DNA from: Shewanella nanhaiensis
Lineage (GTDB): Bacteria > Pseudomonadota > Gammaproteobacteria > Enterobacterales > Shewanellaceae
Length of the DNA: 64,000 nt
NCBI RefSeq assembly: GCF_019457885.1
Contig: NZ_JAHZST010000005.1
Location: 62,001 to 126,000, forward strand
Direction: 5' to 3'
Each line of letters opens with the position of its first letter. The stretch's first letter is position 1. Shown piece after piece: positions 16,988-25,509 of the stretch. A program made the position numbers and the translations under genes. Under the pieces are notes generated by a model. It was not told the DNA's origin and searched no databases. It saw only the letters and a program-made list of their open reading frames with translations.

Positions 16988-18124
16988 ATGACTAAAACAA
17001 GCTTTATGAAACAGAGCTTGATGAAAAAGAGCTACCAGGCCTTAGTAAAAGCTTTAGGGCGAGGGGTTAAAGGCTCCCGTAGCTTAACGCTTGAGGAGTC
17101 AAAATTTCTCGTTACTGGTTTTTATGATGGTTACGGTACTCGAGCTCAATTAGCGACATCCTTGATGTTAATGAGGGTAAGGGGAGAGACGATAGATGAG
17201 ATTGCTGGGGTTACCTTAGGTATCCAATCGACAATATCCCCCGAGTGGAAAACCATAGATGCCAGTATCGATTGGCCCTGTTATGCGGGAAAGCGTGACA
17301 TGCTGCCATGGCTGTTGCTCGCGGCCAAAGTGTTAGCCAAAGAGGGGGAACGAGTACTGTTACATGGCGACCCCCACTCGCTCTCCCATCGTTTACATAT
17401 TGCTCGTTATGTTGCATCGCTCGGGATCCCCGTTGTTTCATCAGCTAAAGAGGCCAAGTCTGCGCTAGACAGCGCCGGGATCTGTTATCTAGATGCCGAT
17501 CACCTAACGCCTTTAGTCTCGGTATTTCGCTCACTGCACCAAGAGTTAGGTTTACGTAGTCTTTTTCAAACCGCGATACGTTGTGTCAATCCTGCCTCTG
17601 CGCCCGTGAGCTTACGCAGCTACTTTCATCCTGGTTTAGATAAAGTGCATGTAAAGGTCGCGAGATCCATAGCGCTATTTAGCCCAGAGAGTAAAGAGAT
17701 AAGGGTGGGCATTTTTAAGGGCGTGCAGGGGGAGACTGAAGTGAACCCAAGGATCGCCACTGAACTTTCTATTGTTACGGATCATGGTCAAGAGGGCTTT
17801 GTTATCCCAACGTTATTGGAGGGGGTGATTGGGATAACGAAATTTACTTCTCAATTAGAAATAGATCAGAAGCAGATTGCTGAATTGTTTATATCTATTT
17901 GGCAGCGGGGTGAGCTTATTTCCCATGATGAGTTGATACCGGACACTCAGAGAGTGACTCAATTGGCTATTGCGAGTGTTCTGAGTTCTTTGTCGGCGAT
18001 ATATCTGATTAAGGGGCGTTGTCAGCGCACTAAAGTTGCAACTCAATTAGCGCTCAAGGCTTGGAAAAATAGAGAAAACAAACTTAAAGGGCTTGTTAAA
18101 AAACCAGTGCTGGAGGAGAGGTAG
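16988..18124 (+). CDS. YbiB/TrpD2-like glycosyltransferase family 3 protein
   Basis: 378 residues related to anthranilate phosphoribosyltransferase (TrpD) but of the YbiB/TrpD2 branch. There is a helical N-terminal domain (LTLEESKFLVTGFYDGYGTRAQLATSLMLMRVRGET, the LLMAL-type segment) followed by the nucleoside-phosphorylase-like fold. The TrpD catalytic KHGN and substrate motifs are not conserved: LLHGDPHS stands in place of the KHG motif. E. coli YbiB binds nucleic acid. ATG 16988 with ACGGA 6 nt upstream is preferred over TTG 16973. It lies between cobA and the ANTAR gene in one operon, so a role in nitrate control through RNA is possible but only inferred. Confidence 0.75.
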   Translation: MTKTSFMKQSLMKKSYQALVKALGRGVKGSRSLTLEESKFLVTGFYDGYGTRAQLATSLMLMRVRGETIDEIAGVTLGIQSTISPEWKTIDASIDWPCYAGKRDMLPWLLLAAKVLAKEGERVLLHGDPHSLSHRLHIARYVASLGIPVVSSAKEAKSALDSAGICYLDADHLTPLVSVFRSLHQELGLRSLFQTAIRCVNPASAPVSLRSYFHPGLDKVHVKVARSIALFSPESKEIRVGIFKGVQGETEVNPRIATELSIVTDHGQEGFVIPTLLEGVIGITKFTSQLEIDQKQIAELFISIWQRGELISHDELIPDTQRVTQLAIASVLSSLSAIYLIKGRCQRTKVATQLALKAWKNRENKLKGLVKKPVLEER

Positions 18125-18670
18125 ATGAGATTATTGATTGTCTCTGAGGGGAATAAACTCGACTTTGCTAACGTTTCCTCTTATTTGAACAGTGAGGTTG
18201 AGTTGCTCTCACCTTTAAGCCTAAGCGAGCTTGAACGGCTCCCCTTAGATGTGGATAAGGATGTGATGCTGCTATCTGTGACGACTTTTGCCCGAAAGGA
18301 GTTGGCTTTTTTGCAAAGATTAATCGCATTCTCGGCTATTCCTCTGTTGATAAACGCGCAAAGTTGGCAAGCAGATGATCTTAAAAGCTTGTTAACCTGT
18401 GGTCGTGTGACATTTGTGCCAGGCCAGTTAGAGATGAGCCGTTTAAATGATTTACTTGTTTTGGCAAAATTAAGGTACGAACTCGCAGAGCAGCAGCTTC
18501 AAGAGATCAGTACTCTACAAGGCTGTTTAGAAGAGCAAAAACAGCTGGCAAAGGTAAAGTCTAAGCTTCAGGCTAAAGGGCTCTCTGAGTCTCAAGCTCA
18601 CCAACTGCTACAAAAGGAGGCCATGAAGCAGGGACTCCCATTGGCTCAATTGGTAAAGCAGTTTCTTTAA
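18125..18670 (+). CDS. ANTAR-domain antiterminator (NasT-like) with pseudo-receiver
   Basis: 181 residues. The C-terminus (about 125-180) is an ANTAR RNA-binding domain: KSKLQAKGLSESQAHQLLQKEAMKQ matches the family pattern K.L...KGLSE.EA..LL...A. The N-terminal 120 residues resemble a receiver, but the place of the phospho-Asp reads LLSVTTF, so it is probably not phosphorylated. A helix (DLLVLAKLRYELAEQQLQEI) joins the domains. The gene begins right at the YbiB-like stop. Its natural target is the terminator-bearing nirB leader 275 bp downstream. NasT normally pairs with the nitrate sensor NasS, which is not in the window. Confidence 0.8.
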   Translation: MRLLIVSEGNKLDFANVSSYLNSEVELLSPLSLSELERLPLDVDKDVMLLSVTTFARKELAFLQRLIAFSAIPLLINAQSWQADDLKSLLTCGRVTFVPGQLEMSRLNDLLVLAKLRYELAEQQLQEISTLQGCLEEQKQLAKVKSKLQAKGLSESQAHQLLQKEAMKQGLPLAQLVKQFL

Positions 18671-18917
18671 CACCCCTTTATTCTCTAAGTGCAGCTCAAA
18701 ACAGAAGCATTGCGTTAATGAGCTATTCAATACCTTTTACTACTCCATCTAACTACTCGATCGATTTAATCACTTTGCCTGTTTGGTATTTTTTATGAGA
18801 TGAACTTCTGCTCACTTGTGGTGCACTGGGGCTTAACTTGTGCATAAACTCTATACCTATTTATGATTACTTTTACTTTAAGTGGTTAAAAATCAATTAG
18901 ATACAGAGTCTGCTTTG
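18671..18917. other. Intergenic region upstream of the nirB promoter
   Basis: No gene seen. This is where enhancer sites for a sigma-54 activator would lie. GTGCAC occurs near 18818 and GTGCA near 18838, but no full NtrC dyad is visible. Confidence 0.4.
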
Positions 18918-18934
18918 TTGGCATAGGCCTCGCA
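18918..18934 (+). promoter_or_regulatory. Sigma-54 promoter of nirBD
   Basis: TTGGCAT-AGGCC-TCGCA: GG 18920-18921 and GC 18932-18933 with exact spacing; two mismatches to consensus at less conserved bases. Predicted start about 18945. Confidence 0.75.
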
Positions 18935-18944
18935 TTCCTAATTG

Positions 18945-19049
18945 TAGCTTAACTGAAAATTAGAATTGATTGGCAATGGCGCCATGTTCCCAATGGGGAG
19001 CATGGCGCTTTTTATTTTTAAAGTAGTAGAAAAGAGTGGGGACAGGTTC
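18945..19049 (+). promoter_or_regulatory. nirB leader RNA with transcription attenuator (ANTAR target)
   Basis: A leader of about 105 nt lies between the sigma-54 start and the nirB ATG and contains an intrinsic terminator before any coding sequence. ATTGG (18969-18973) can pair with CCAAT (18990-18994), a pairing that would lock up the 5' arm of the terminator and act as antiterminator. The two hexaloop hairpins of the classical ANTAR target were not resolved by eye. Confidence 0.65.
18979..19019 (+). terminator. Leader terminator (attenuator) upstream of nirB
   Basis: GCGCCATG-TTCCC-AAT-GGGGA-G-CATGGCGC: 13 base pairs with one G-U and one bulged G, followed by TTTTTATTTTT. It lies before, not after, the gene it affects, as in nas and nir attenuators. 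Confidence 0.9.
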
Positions 19050-21692
19050 ATGGGATGCATACAAACGACTCAAGTGCCAGATGTAAGGTTTGGCCTAGAT
19101 GAAGATGACTTAAGGCCCAAGTTACTGGTTGTGGGTAACGGCATGGTGGGTCACCATTTTATAGAGCAGCTTTGTGAACAAGGCCTTAATGAAAGGTATC
19201 AAGTGCAGGTATTTGGCGCTGAAAATTTGCCAGCCTATGACAGGGTTCAACTCTCTAAATACTTTGACTCAGGATCTGCTGATACCTTGATGTTGGCAAG
19301 TGTTGAGGCCTATCAAGCCAAAGGGATCTCGCTTCACCTTGGAAAAGAGGTAGTGGGTCTGGATATTGAGAGCAGGCATCTATATACCTCAGGTGATGAG
19401 AAGTGGCGCTATGATAAATTAGTGCTGGCAACAGGCTCCTATCCTTTTGTACCTCCTATTGAGGGAAAAGATCGTAAAAAATGCATGGTTTATCGCACCA
19501 TTGATGATCTGCACGCTATTCAACATGCGGCTAAAGATGCCACTTCTGGCGTGGTTATTGGCGGAGGTCTCTTAGGACTTGAAGCCGCAAACGCCTTGCT
19601 GACTTTGGGTTTAGATACTCATGTTGTGGAGTTTGCGCCTCAGTTAATGCCAGTGCAACTTAATGACAAGGCCGGTGAACTGCTTTGCCAGAAGATTGAA
19701 GCACTTGGGGTGTCAGTTCATACCAGTAAGGCAACAACTGCGATTATTGACGGGGAGAGCTCAACTCACCGGATGACATTCAGAGATGGTAGCCATTTAG
19801 AAACTGACTTAATTGTCTTTTCGGCTGGGATCCGCCCTCAAGATAGCCTAGCGCGTTTAAGTGGTCTTGAGGTTGGTGAGCGTGGCGGAGTTGTCATTGA
19901 TGATCATTGCTTAACCTCAAATGAGGATATCTATGCTATCGGTGAGTGTGCGCTTTGGCAGCAGCAAGTTTTTGGGCTGGTGGCGCCGGGTTATCAGATG
20001 GCGCGAACTGTTATCTCCCATCTTTCATCGAGCAGTAAGGGAGCTGACTCTGCTCCTTTTAGTGGCGCAGATATGAGCACTAAGCTTAAGTTGTTAGGGG
20101 TTGATGTCGCATCTATTGGTCAAAGCCGAGGCTTTGATAATGCAAAGTTTGTTGAGCTTAGTGACAATCAAGCAGGCACTTATAAAAAGCTTTGGTTGGA
20201 TGAAACGGGAGATTACCTAAAAGGGGCTGTGTTAGTCGGTGATGTGACTGATTACAACTTTCTCCTTAATCAATACCTTTCAGGTAGTGCACTAACAACT
20301 CCCGCCATTGAACTATTTCAACAAGATGCTGATGCCCCTTTAACGCTCAATGATGATGCCGTTATCTGCTCATGTCATCAAGTCACTAAGGCAGACATAG
20401 TTGCTAGGGTGATAGAGGGAGATCACTCCCTTGCGGCTATTAAAGGTTGCACTAAAGCGGCATCAGGCTGTGGAGGATGTAGTGCGCTGGTTCAGCAAGT
20501 GATCACTCAAACCATGGAGTCTCAAGGCCTTGAGGTATCTAAAGGGATATGTTGTCACTTTGAACATGACAGACAATCACTGTTTCACCTATGCCAAGTT
20601 GAATCCATTACTGATTTCTCCTCTTTGATAAAACGTCATGGAAAAGTGGGGACGAGCCAACTCGGGCTTGGGTGCGATATCTGTAAACCCCTAGTGGCAT
20701 CGATTTTTGCCACCCTCGAGAATGAGTATGTTCTCAATCTGCAGCATGCCAATTTGCAAGACACTAATGACGCCTATCTGGGCAATTTACAAAAAGATGG
20801 CTCATATTCTGTCGTCCCTCGCATTGCAGGGGGAGAGATAAGCCCCGATAAATTGATTGCTCTAGGTGAGATAGCCAAAAAGCATGACTTGTATACCAAG
20901 ATAACCGGTGGACAACGCATCGATCTCTTTGGCGCGCAGCTCACCGATCTTCCCATGATCTGGCAGGAGTTAGTGGAGCAGGGGTTTGAAACTGGCCATG
21001 CTTACGGCAAGTCACTTCGAACAGTGAAATCCTGTGTCGGCAGCACTTGGTGCCGATATGGTGTACAAGACTCGGTGGGTTTAGCGATAGCGCTTGAGAA
21101 TCGCTATAAAGGCTTGAGATCGCCACACAAGTTAAAGTTTGCAGTATCGGGTTGTACTCGAGAGTGTGCAGAAGCACAGAGTAAAGATATTGGTATTATT
21201 GCCAGTGATAAAGGTTGGAACCTTTATGTTGGCGGCAATGGAGGCATGAAGCCAAGACACGGCGATCTGTTTGCAACCGATCTTAGCACCAGAGAGTTAG
21301 TGCGCTTTATCGATCAGATCTTGATGTTTTATTCCAAAACCGCTGCACGTCTGCAGCGTACCTCTGTCTGGCTCGAATCCCTCGAAGGGGGGCTAGCCTA
21401 CCTTCAATCTGTGATTATCGATGACAGCTTAGGTCTGATATCAGAGCTTGAAAGCCATATGGATAAAGTGGTTGCCAGCTATCAATGTGAATGGAAAACC
21501 AGTTTAGAGACTCCAGAGTTTTTATCTCGATTTAGTGAATACGTAAATCCTGAACAGATGCCTGCATTTGGGTTAGAGCAGTATCGATACAGTCGTGGTC
21601 AACGTTTCCCTGTTTCCACATCTGACAGAATTCCTTTGATCAACATTCCTCTTAGTGAAGATGCTCAATTAGCTGAATTAAGTGAAGTTTAA
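19050..21692 (+). CDS. nirB: Assimilatory nitrite reductase large subunit NirB
   Basis: 880 residues. FAD/NAD domain from KLLVVGNGMVG near residue 23 with a second Rossmann motif GVVIGGGLLGLEAA; BFD [2Fe-2S] region with CSC near 438 and CGGC near 473; siroheme/[4Fe-4S] ligands in SCVGSTWC near 661 and CTREC near 703. NADH-dependent reduction of nitrite to ammonium in the cytoplasm. ATG 19050 is chosen, preceded by GGGGACAGG; the longer open frame from 18966 would read through the terminator hairpin and is not family-like. First gene of nirB-nirD-transporter-kinase. Confidence 0.95.
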   Translation: MGCIQTTQVPDVRFGLDEDDLRPKLLVVGNGMVGHHFIEQLCEQGLNERYQVQVFGAENLPAYDRVQLSKYFDSGSADTLMLASVEAYQAKGISLHLGKEVVGLDIESRHLYTSGDEKWRYDKLVLATGSYPFVPPIEGKDRKKCMVYRTIDDLHAIQHAAKDATSGVVIGGGLLGLEAANALLTLGLDTHVVEFAPQLMPVQLNDKAGELLCQKIEALGVSVHTSKATTAIIDGESSTHRMTFRDGSHLETDLIVFSAGIRPQDSLARLSGLEVGERGGVVIDDHCLTSNEDIYAIGECALWQQQVFGLVAPGYQMARTVISHLSSSSKGADSAPFSGADMSTKLKLLGVDVASIGQSRGFDNAKFVELSDNQAGTYKKLWLDETGDYLKGAVLVGDVTDYNFLLNQYLSGSALTTPAIELFQQDADAPLTLNDDAVICSCHQVTKADIVARVIEGDHSLAAIKGCTKAASGCGGCSALVQQVITQTMESQGLEVSKGICCHFEHDRQSLFHLCQVESITDFSSLIKRHGKVGTSQLGLGCDICKPLVASIFATLENEYVLNLQHANLQDTNDAYLGNLQKDGSYSVVPRIAGGEISPDKLIALGEIAKKHDLYTKITGGQRIDLFGAQLTDLPMIWQELVEQGFETGHAYGKSLRTVKSCVGSTWCRYGVQDSVGLAIALENRYKGLRSPHKLKFAVSGCTRECAEAQSKDIGIIASDKGWNLYVGGNGGMKPRHGDLFATDLSTRELVRFIDQILMFYSKTAARLQRTSVWLESLEGGLAYLQSVIIDDSLGLISELESHMDKVVASYQCEWKTSLETPEFLSRFSEYVNPEQMPAFGLEQYRYSRGQRFPVSTSDRIPLINIPLSEDAQLAELSEV

Positions 21693-21724
21693 CTATATGG
21701 CAGGGTGCAGAAAGGAGATTAAAT

Positions 21725-22087
21725 ATGAGATGGGTTGATATTTGTGATGAGAGTGCGCTGCCAAGGTTTGGCGGGATTGCTGCATGGTGTGAAAACCGCG
21801 CTGTTGCCATTTTTAATTTAGGTGAGAAGGGGCTATATGCCATTAGCAATACCGATCCTGCCACTGGAGTCAGTTTACTATCCCGTGGACTTATTTGTGA
21901 ATTGGAAGGGGATATTTGGGTCGCATCGCCACTGCATAAGCAACACTACAGCTTAACCAGTGGTGAATGTATTGAAGATGAAAGCTTACGTGTCCAGCTT
22001 TACCCCATTAGCTGCGAAGGAGGCAGAGTGCGGCTTCAAACGGCCTGTGATCAAAGTGAGTCAACTGCTTTAAGGAGTGCGATATGA
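21725..22087 (+). CDS. nirD: Nitrite reductase small subunit NirD
   Basis: 120 residues, Rieske-like fold without the Cys/His iron ligands, as usual for NirD (ALPRFGGIAAWCENRAVAIFN, the YAISNTDPATG segment and IWVASPLHKQHYSL). It supports NirB activity. AAAGGAG lies upstream; the end overlaps the transporter start (ATGA). Confidence 0.92.
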   Translation: MRWVDICDESALPRFGGIAAWCENRAVAIFNLGEKGLYAISNTDPATGVSLLSRGLICELEGDIWVASPLHKQHYSLTSGECIEDESLRVQLYPISCEGGRVRLQTACDQSESTALRSAI

Positions 22088-23550
22088 AGGCGGAAAAATT
22101 TAATCTATTCTCATTTTCAGGCAAGATGAAAATGATGCACATGAGCTGGATGGCATTCTTTATCTCATTCGTTGTTTGGTTTAACGCCGCACCGTTAATG
22201 AGTGTCATTGCCGACAGCCTAGGACTGAGTAAAGAGCAGATAAAAACCCTGCTTATCCTTAATGTTGCTCTCACTATTCCCGCCCGGATTATTATCGGTA
22301 TGGTGACGGATAAGTTTGGTCCAAGGCTAACCTATTCCGCCTTACTTATCGTGTGTTCAATCCCCTGCTTTATGTTTGCCTTAGGAACCAGTTTTGAGCA
22401 GCTTGCTTTAGCTCGCTTTCTTCTTGGCTTTATTGGCGCGGGTTTTGTTATTGGAATACGTATGGTCAGTGAGTGGTTTCCCGCTAATGAGCTCGGGACC
22501 GCAGAGGGGATCTATGGCGGCTGGGGTAACTTTGGGTCTGCGGCAGCAGCCTTTACCTTGCCTGTGATTGCGCTTGCGTTTGGCGGTGAAGATGGTTGGC
22601 GTTATGCCATTGGTGCCACTGGGGGACTGAGTCTACTCTTTGGTGTTATCTATTTTCTTAATGTGAGCGATACACCTAAAGGCTCAACCTATTTTAAGCC
22701 TAAAAAAGCGGGTGCACTAGAGGTGACAAGTAAGGCTGATCTGATGTTACTCGTTGTGATGAAGTTGCCTATGTATGCCACATTAGCGCTTTTGGCCTGG
22801 AAGTTATCCCCCGAGGGCGTCAAGATGTTCAGCCAAAGTAGTACTGAGTTGATCTATGGGGTGTTAATGCTCGTTCTGGCCATCGATCTTTATCTCACCT
22901 ATCAGGTTAATAAACATCTGTTTAATGGGACTGTACCTGAGTTTGAGCGATATCCTTTTAAACAGGTAGCAGTGCTTAATGTGCTCTATTTTTCTACGTT
23001 TGGTTCGGAGCTGGCAGTTGTTTCTATGTTGCCTCTCTTTTTTGCGGAAACCTTTGAGCTGGGCTTAGCTCAAGCGGGGATGTTGGCATCGAGTTATGCG
23101 TTTATGAATCTGCTGTCTCGTCCTGGAGGAGGTTGGATAAGTGATAGATTTGGAAGAAAGCCAACCTTAATGATCTTAACCGCCGGTTTAGCCTTAGGTT
23201 ATCTTGGGATGGCGCAGATCGATGCTCAGTGGTCTCTTCCTTTGGCTGTGTTAATGGTGATGACCTGCTCCTTCTTTGTACAAGGTGGTGAAGGCGCCGT
23301 ATTTGCTGCTGTCCCTTTGATTAAACGTAGGCTTACCGGACAAATCGCTGGTATGACTGGGGCTTATGGCAATGTCGGGGCGGTATTTTTTCTGACGGTT
23401 TACTCTATGGTGTCGACGCAGCTGTTTTTTTATGTCATTGGTGCGAGCGCGCTATTTGGCTTGGTTAGCTTGCTGTTTCTCACAGAGCCTAAAGGCCATA
23501 TGACCGAGGTGGATGAGGATGGTGAAGTGACCATGATAAGTGTTAACTAA
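22084..23550 (+). CDS. narK: NarK/NasA-family nitrate/nitrite transporter (MFS)
   Basis: 488 residues with about 12 membrane helices. The signature GGWGNFGSAAAAF near residue 140 and a second glycine-rich region GMTGAYGNVGAVFF near 422 are those of nitrate/nitrite porters; conserved substrate arginines fall in helices 2 and 8. A long loop between helices 6 and 8 is unusual and contains an extra hydrophobic stretch (IYGVLMLVLAIDLYLTY). Start overlaps nirD, stop overlaps the kinase gene (TAATG). Expected to bring nitrate into the cytoplasm for the reductase at 1978. Confidence 0.92.
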   Translation: MKAEKFNLFSFSGKMKMMHMSWMAFFISFVVWFNAAPLMSVIADSLGLSKEQIKTLLILNVALTIPARIIIGMVTDKFGPRLTYSALLIVCSIPCFMFALGTSFEQLALARFLLGFIGAGFVIGIRMVSEWFPANELGTAEGIYGGWGNFGSAAAAFTLPVIALAFGGEDGWRYAIGATGGLSLLFGVIYFLNVSDTPKGSTYFKPKKAGALEVTSKADLMLLVVMKLPMYATLALLAWKLSPEGVKMFSQSSTELIYGVLMLVLAIDLYLTYQVNKHLFNGTVPEFERYPFKQVAVLNVLYFSTFGSELAVVSMLPLFFAETFELGLAQAGMLASSYAFMNLLSRPGGGWISDRFGRKPTLMILTAGLALGYLGMAQIDAQWSLPLAVLMVMTCSFFVQGGEGAVFAAVPLIKRRLTGQIAGMTGAYGNVGAVFFLTVYSMVSTQLFFYVIGASALFGLVSLLFLTEPKGHMTEVDEDGEVTMISVN

Positions 23551-25349
23551 TGAGCGCGTTTGAGAAGATGCATCACCAAGACTTGCCCTTAAGCGGTAAG
23601 CTTGAGATCAATGCTGGACAGTATTCTCATCGTGGGGTGAAGCAAGTAAATGAAGATGCGATAGGGATCCGCATTCCCGATGGATTAATGCTCACCACAA
23701 AGGGAGCTGTGTCTGTGATCTGTGATGGGGTGAGTGCCGCTGAGGCCGCAGAAAAAGCGAGCCATATCAGTGTGACTAACTTTATCTCAGATTACTATTC
23801 AACCCCAGATACTTGGGGAGTCAAGCGTGCAAGCTCTCAAGTTTTAACGGCCTTAAACCGCTGGTTATTTGGCTTAGGGCAAGATTATCGTGATGCGAGA
23901 AAAGGTTATGTGTGTACCTTTACCGCACTTATCTTTAAGTCATGTAGTGCTCACCTATTACATGTGGGTGATTCACGGGCTTATCGTTTTCGACATGGGG
24001 AGCTAGAGCGAATAAGCCGTGATCATATTAGCGTACTGAATACCAATAAACGTTATTTGGCTAGGGCTCTAGGGTTAGATGTGAAGCTGGATGTGGACTA
24101 TCGCCAGTTAGCGCTTCAGAGTCAGGATTATTACCTGCTAACGACTGATGGCGTCCATGATCTATTTACCGATAGCGAGCTGAGTGAAATTTTGAGTTTA
24201 TGGTTAAATGAAACTCAAGAGGACAGAGAGGTGAGCTTCAGATCAGAGTTCGCTGACTTGGCTATTTTTTGTCGTCACCTGTGTGAGCTCGCGATTGAAA
24301 GGGGTAGTGAAGACAATGTCAGTTGCCAGTTGCTTGGAATTGAGACTTTGCCTTCTCAAGATATTAATGATGTTTATCAGCAACTCTCTAGCCTGCCTTT
24401 CCCACCGCCACTGTTAGTAGGGATGAAATTAGATAATTATTTGATTAAACAGGTTTTACATCAGAGTCAGCGTAGTCAAGTCTACCTTGCGGTTAACCAA
24501 GAGGGGAGGCAGGTTTGCCTTAAAACCCCCTCTGTAAACTACCTTGATGATGCTGCTTATATTGAGCGGTTTATGCTTGAAAGCTGGATTGGGCATAGGA
24601 TACATAGTCCAAATGTAGTCAAGTTACTCGATAGAGACCAGCCAAAGTCGGCTCTCTACTATGTGACAGAGTATCTCAATGGAATGCCCCTTAGCTTATG
24701 GATAAGCAGAAATCCCAATGCTTCTATTCAAGAGGTGTTGATGTTGTTAAAGCAGTTAGAATCAGGTATTCGAGCCTTTCATCGTAAAGAGACCCTACAT
24801 CAAGATCTTAAACCTGACAATATTCTTCTAACTCAGGAGGGACAGATTAAAATTATCGACTTTGGTTCCTGTTATATTAAAGGCGTTGCAGAGATAACCA
24901 CGCCACTGCAAAGAGATAGAATCTTAGGTACGGCAGATTACTCGGCGCCGGAAAGTGTGCTGGGCTACCGGGTGAGTAACCGTGCGGATCTTTTCTCATT
25001 GGCGATAATCGCATTTGAGATGTTGACTGGAGAGTTGCCTTTTAAGGGGAGGTTAGCGAGATGCCGGACAAAAGCTGATTATCAAGATCTTATCTATATT
25101 CCTTGTTATGAGCTGAACCCTTTAATTCCGATCTGGATAGATCAAACCTTGAAAAAGGCTTTGAGTCTAGATCCGAACCATCGGCATGGCGACACCTCAG
25201 AGTTTATCTATGCGCTACAACAACCCAAAGCTGTAAAGGATAAGCGAGAGTTTGAGTTGCCCCTTTTGGAAACAAATCCAGTGTTCTTCTGGCGAGCAAC
25301 AACACTTATCTTTGCACTTTCTACTTTGTTATTACTGCTTTTTCTCTAA
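23550..25349 (+). CDS. PP2C phosphatase - serine/threonine kinase fusion, C-terminal membrane anchor
   Basis: 599 residues. Residues 20-255 are a PP2C phosphatase with QVNEDAIG, ICDGVSA, HVGDSRAYRF, TTDGVHDLF and GSEDNVS (metal aspartates intact). Residues 290-560 are a kinase with lysine in VCLKTP, HQDLKPDN near 419-426 and DFGS near 437; the glycine loop is degenerate and HRD reads HQD. Helix 577-597 anchors it, catalytic domains in the cytoplasm. It is the last gene of the nirBD-transporter unit and overlaps the transporter by one base. The same neighbourhood is known in Pseudomonas aeruginosa (PA1782 beside nasA), but the substrate is unknown. Confidence 0.92.
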   Translation: MSAFEKMHHQDLPLSGKLEINAGQYSHRGVKQVNEDAIGIRIPDGLMLTTKGAVSVICDGVSAAEAAEKASHISVTNFISDYYSTPDTWGVKRASSQVLTALNRWLFGLGQDYRDARKGYVCTFTALIFKSCSAHLLHVGDSRAYRFRHGELERISRDHISVLNTNKRYLARALGLDVKLDVDYRQLALQSQDYYLLTTDGVHDLFTDSELSEILSLWLNETQEDREVSFRSEFADLAIFCRHLCELAIERGSEDNVSCQLLGIETLPSQDINDVYQQLSSLPFPPPLLVGMKLDNYLIKQVLHQSQRSQVYLAVNQEGRQVCLKTPSVNYLDDAAYIERFMLESWIGHRIHSPNVVKLLDRDQPKSALYYVTEYLNGMPLSLWISRNPNASIQEVLMLLKQLESGIRAFHRKETLHQDLKPDNILLTQEGQIKIIDFGSCYIKGVAEITTPLQRDRILGTADYSAPESVLGYRVSNRADLFSLAIIAFEMLTGELPFKGRLARCRTKADYQDLIYIPCYELNPLIPIWIDQTLKKALSLDPNHRHGDTSEFIYALQQPKAVKDKREFELPLLETNPVFFWRATTLIFALSTLLLLLFL

Positions 25350-25509
25350 AAAATAGCAACATTTAGCAGACTTTAGTCTAAGTTAAGCAGCTATTATTTG
25401 TATCAATTTTTATGTAGGGTTGATCAATGTTTTTACTACTTTCAAAGTACTCTGAAAACATTTTTGTATAGAGAATGCTGAGATAAGTCGCCAAAGGAGT
25501 GGGTCTATT

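Noticed and set aside
16988..18124. True anthranilate phosphoribosyltransferase (TrpD)
   Set aside because: TrpD catalytic KHGN motif is not conserved and no other trp gene is near.
18966..19049. Longer N-terminus for nirB starting at 18966
   Set aside because: It would translate through the terminator hairpin and T-run, lacks a ribosome site, and the added residues are not family-like.
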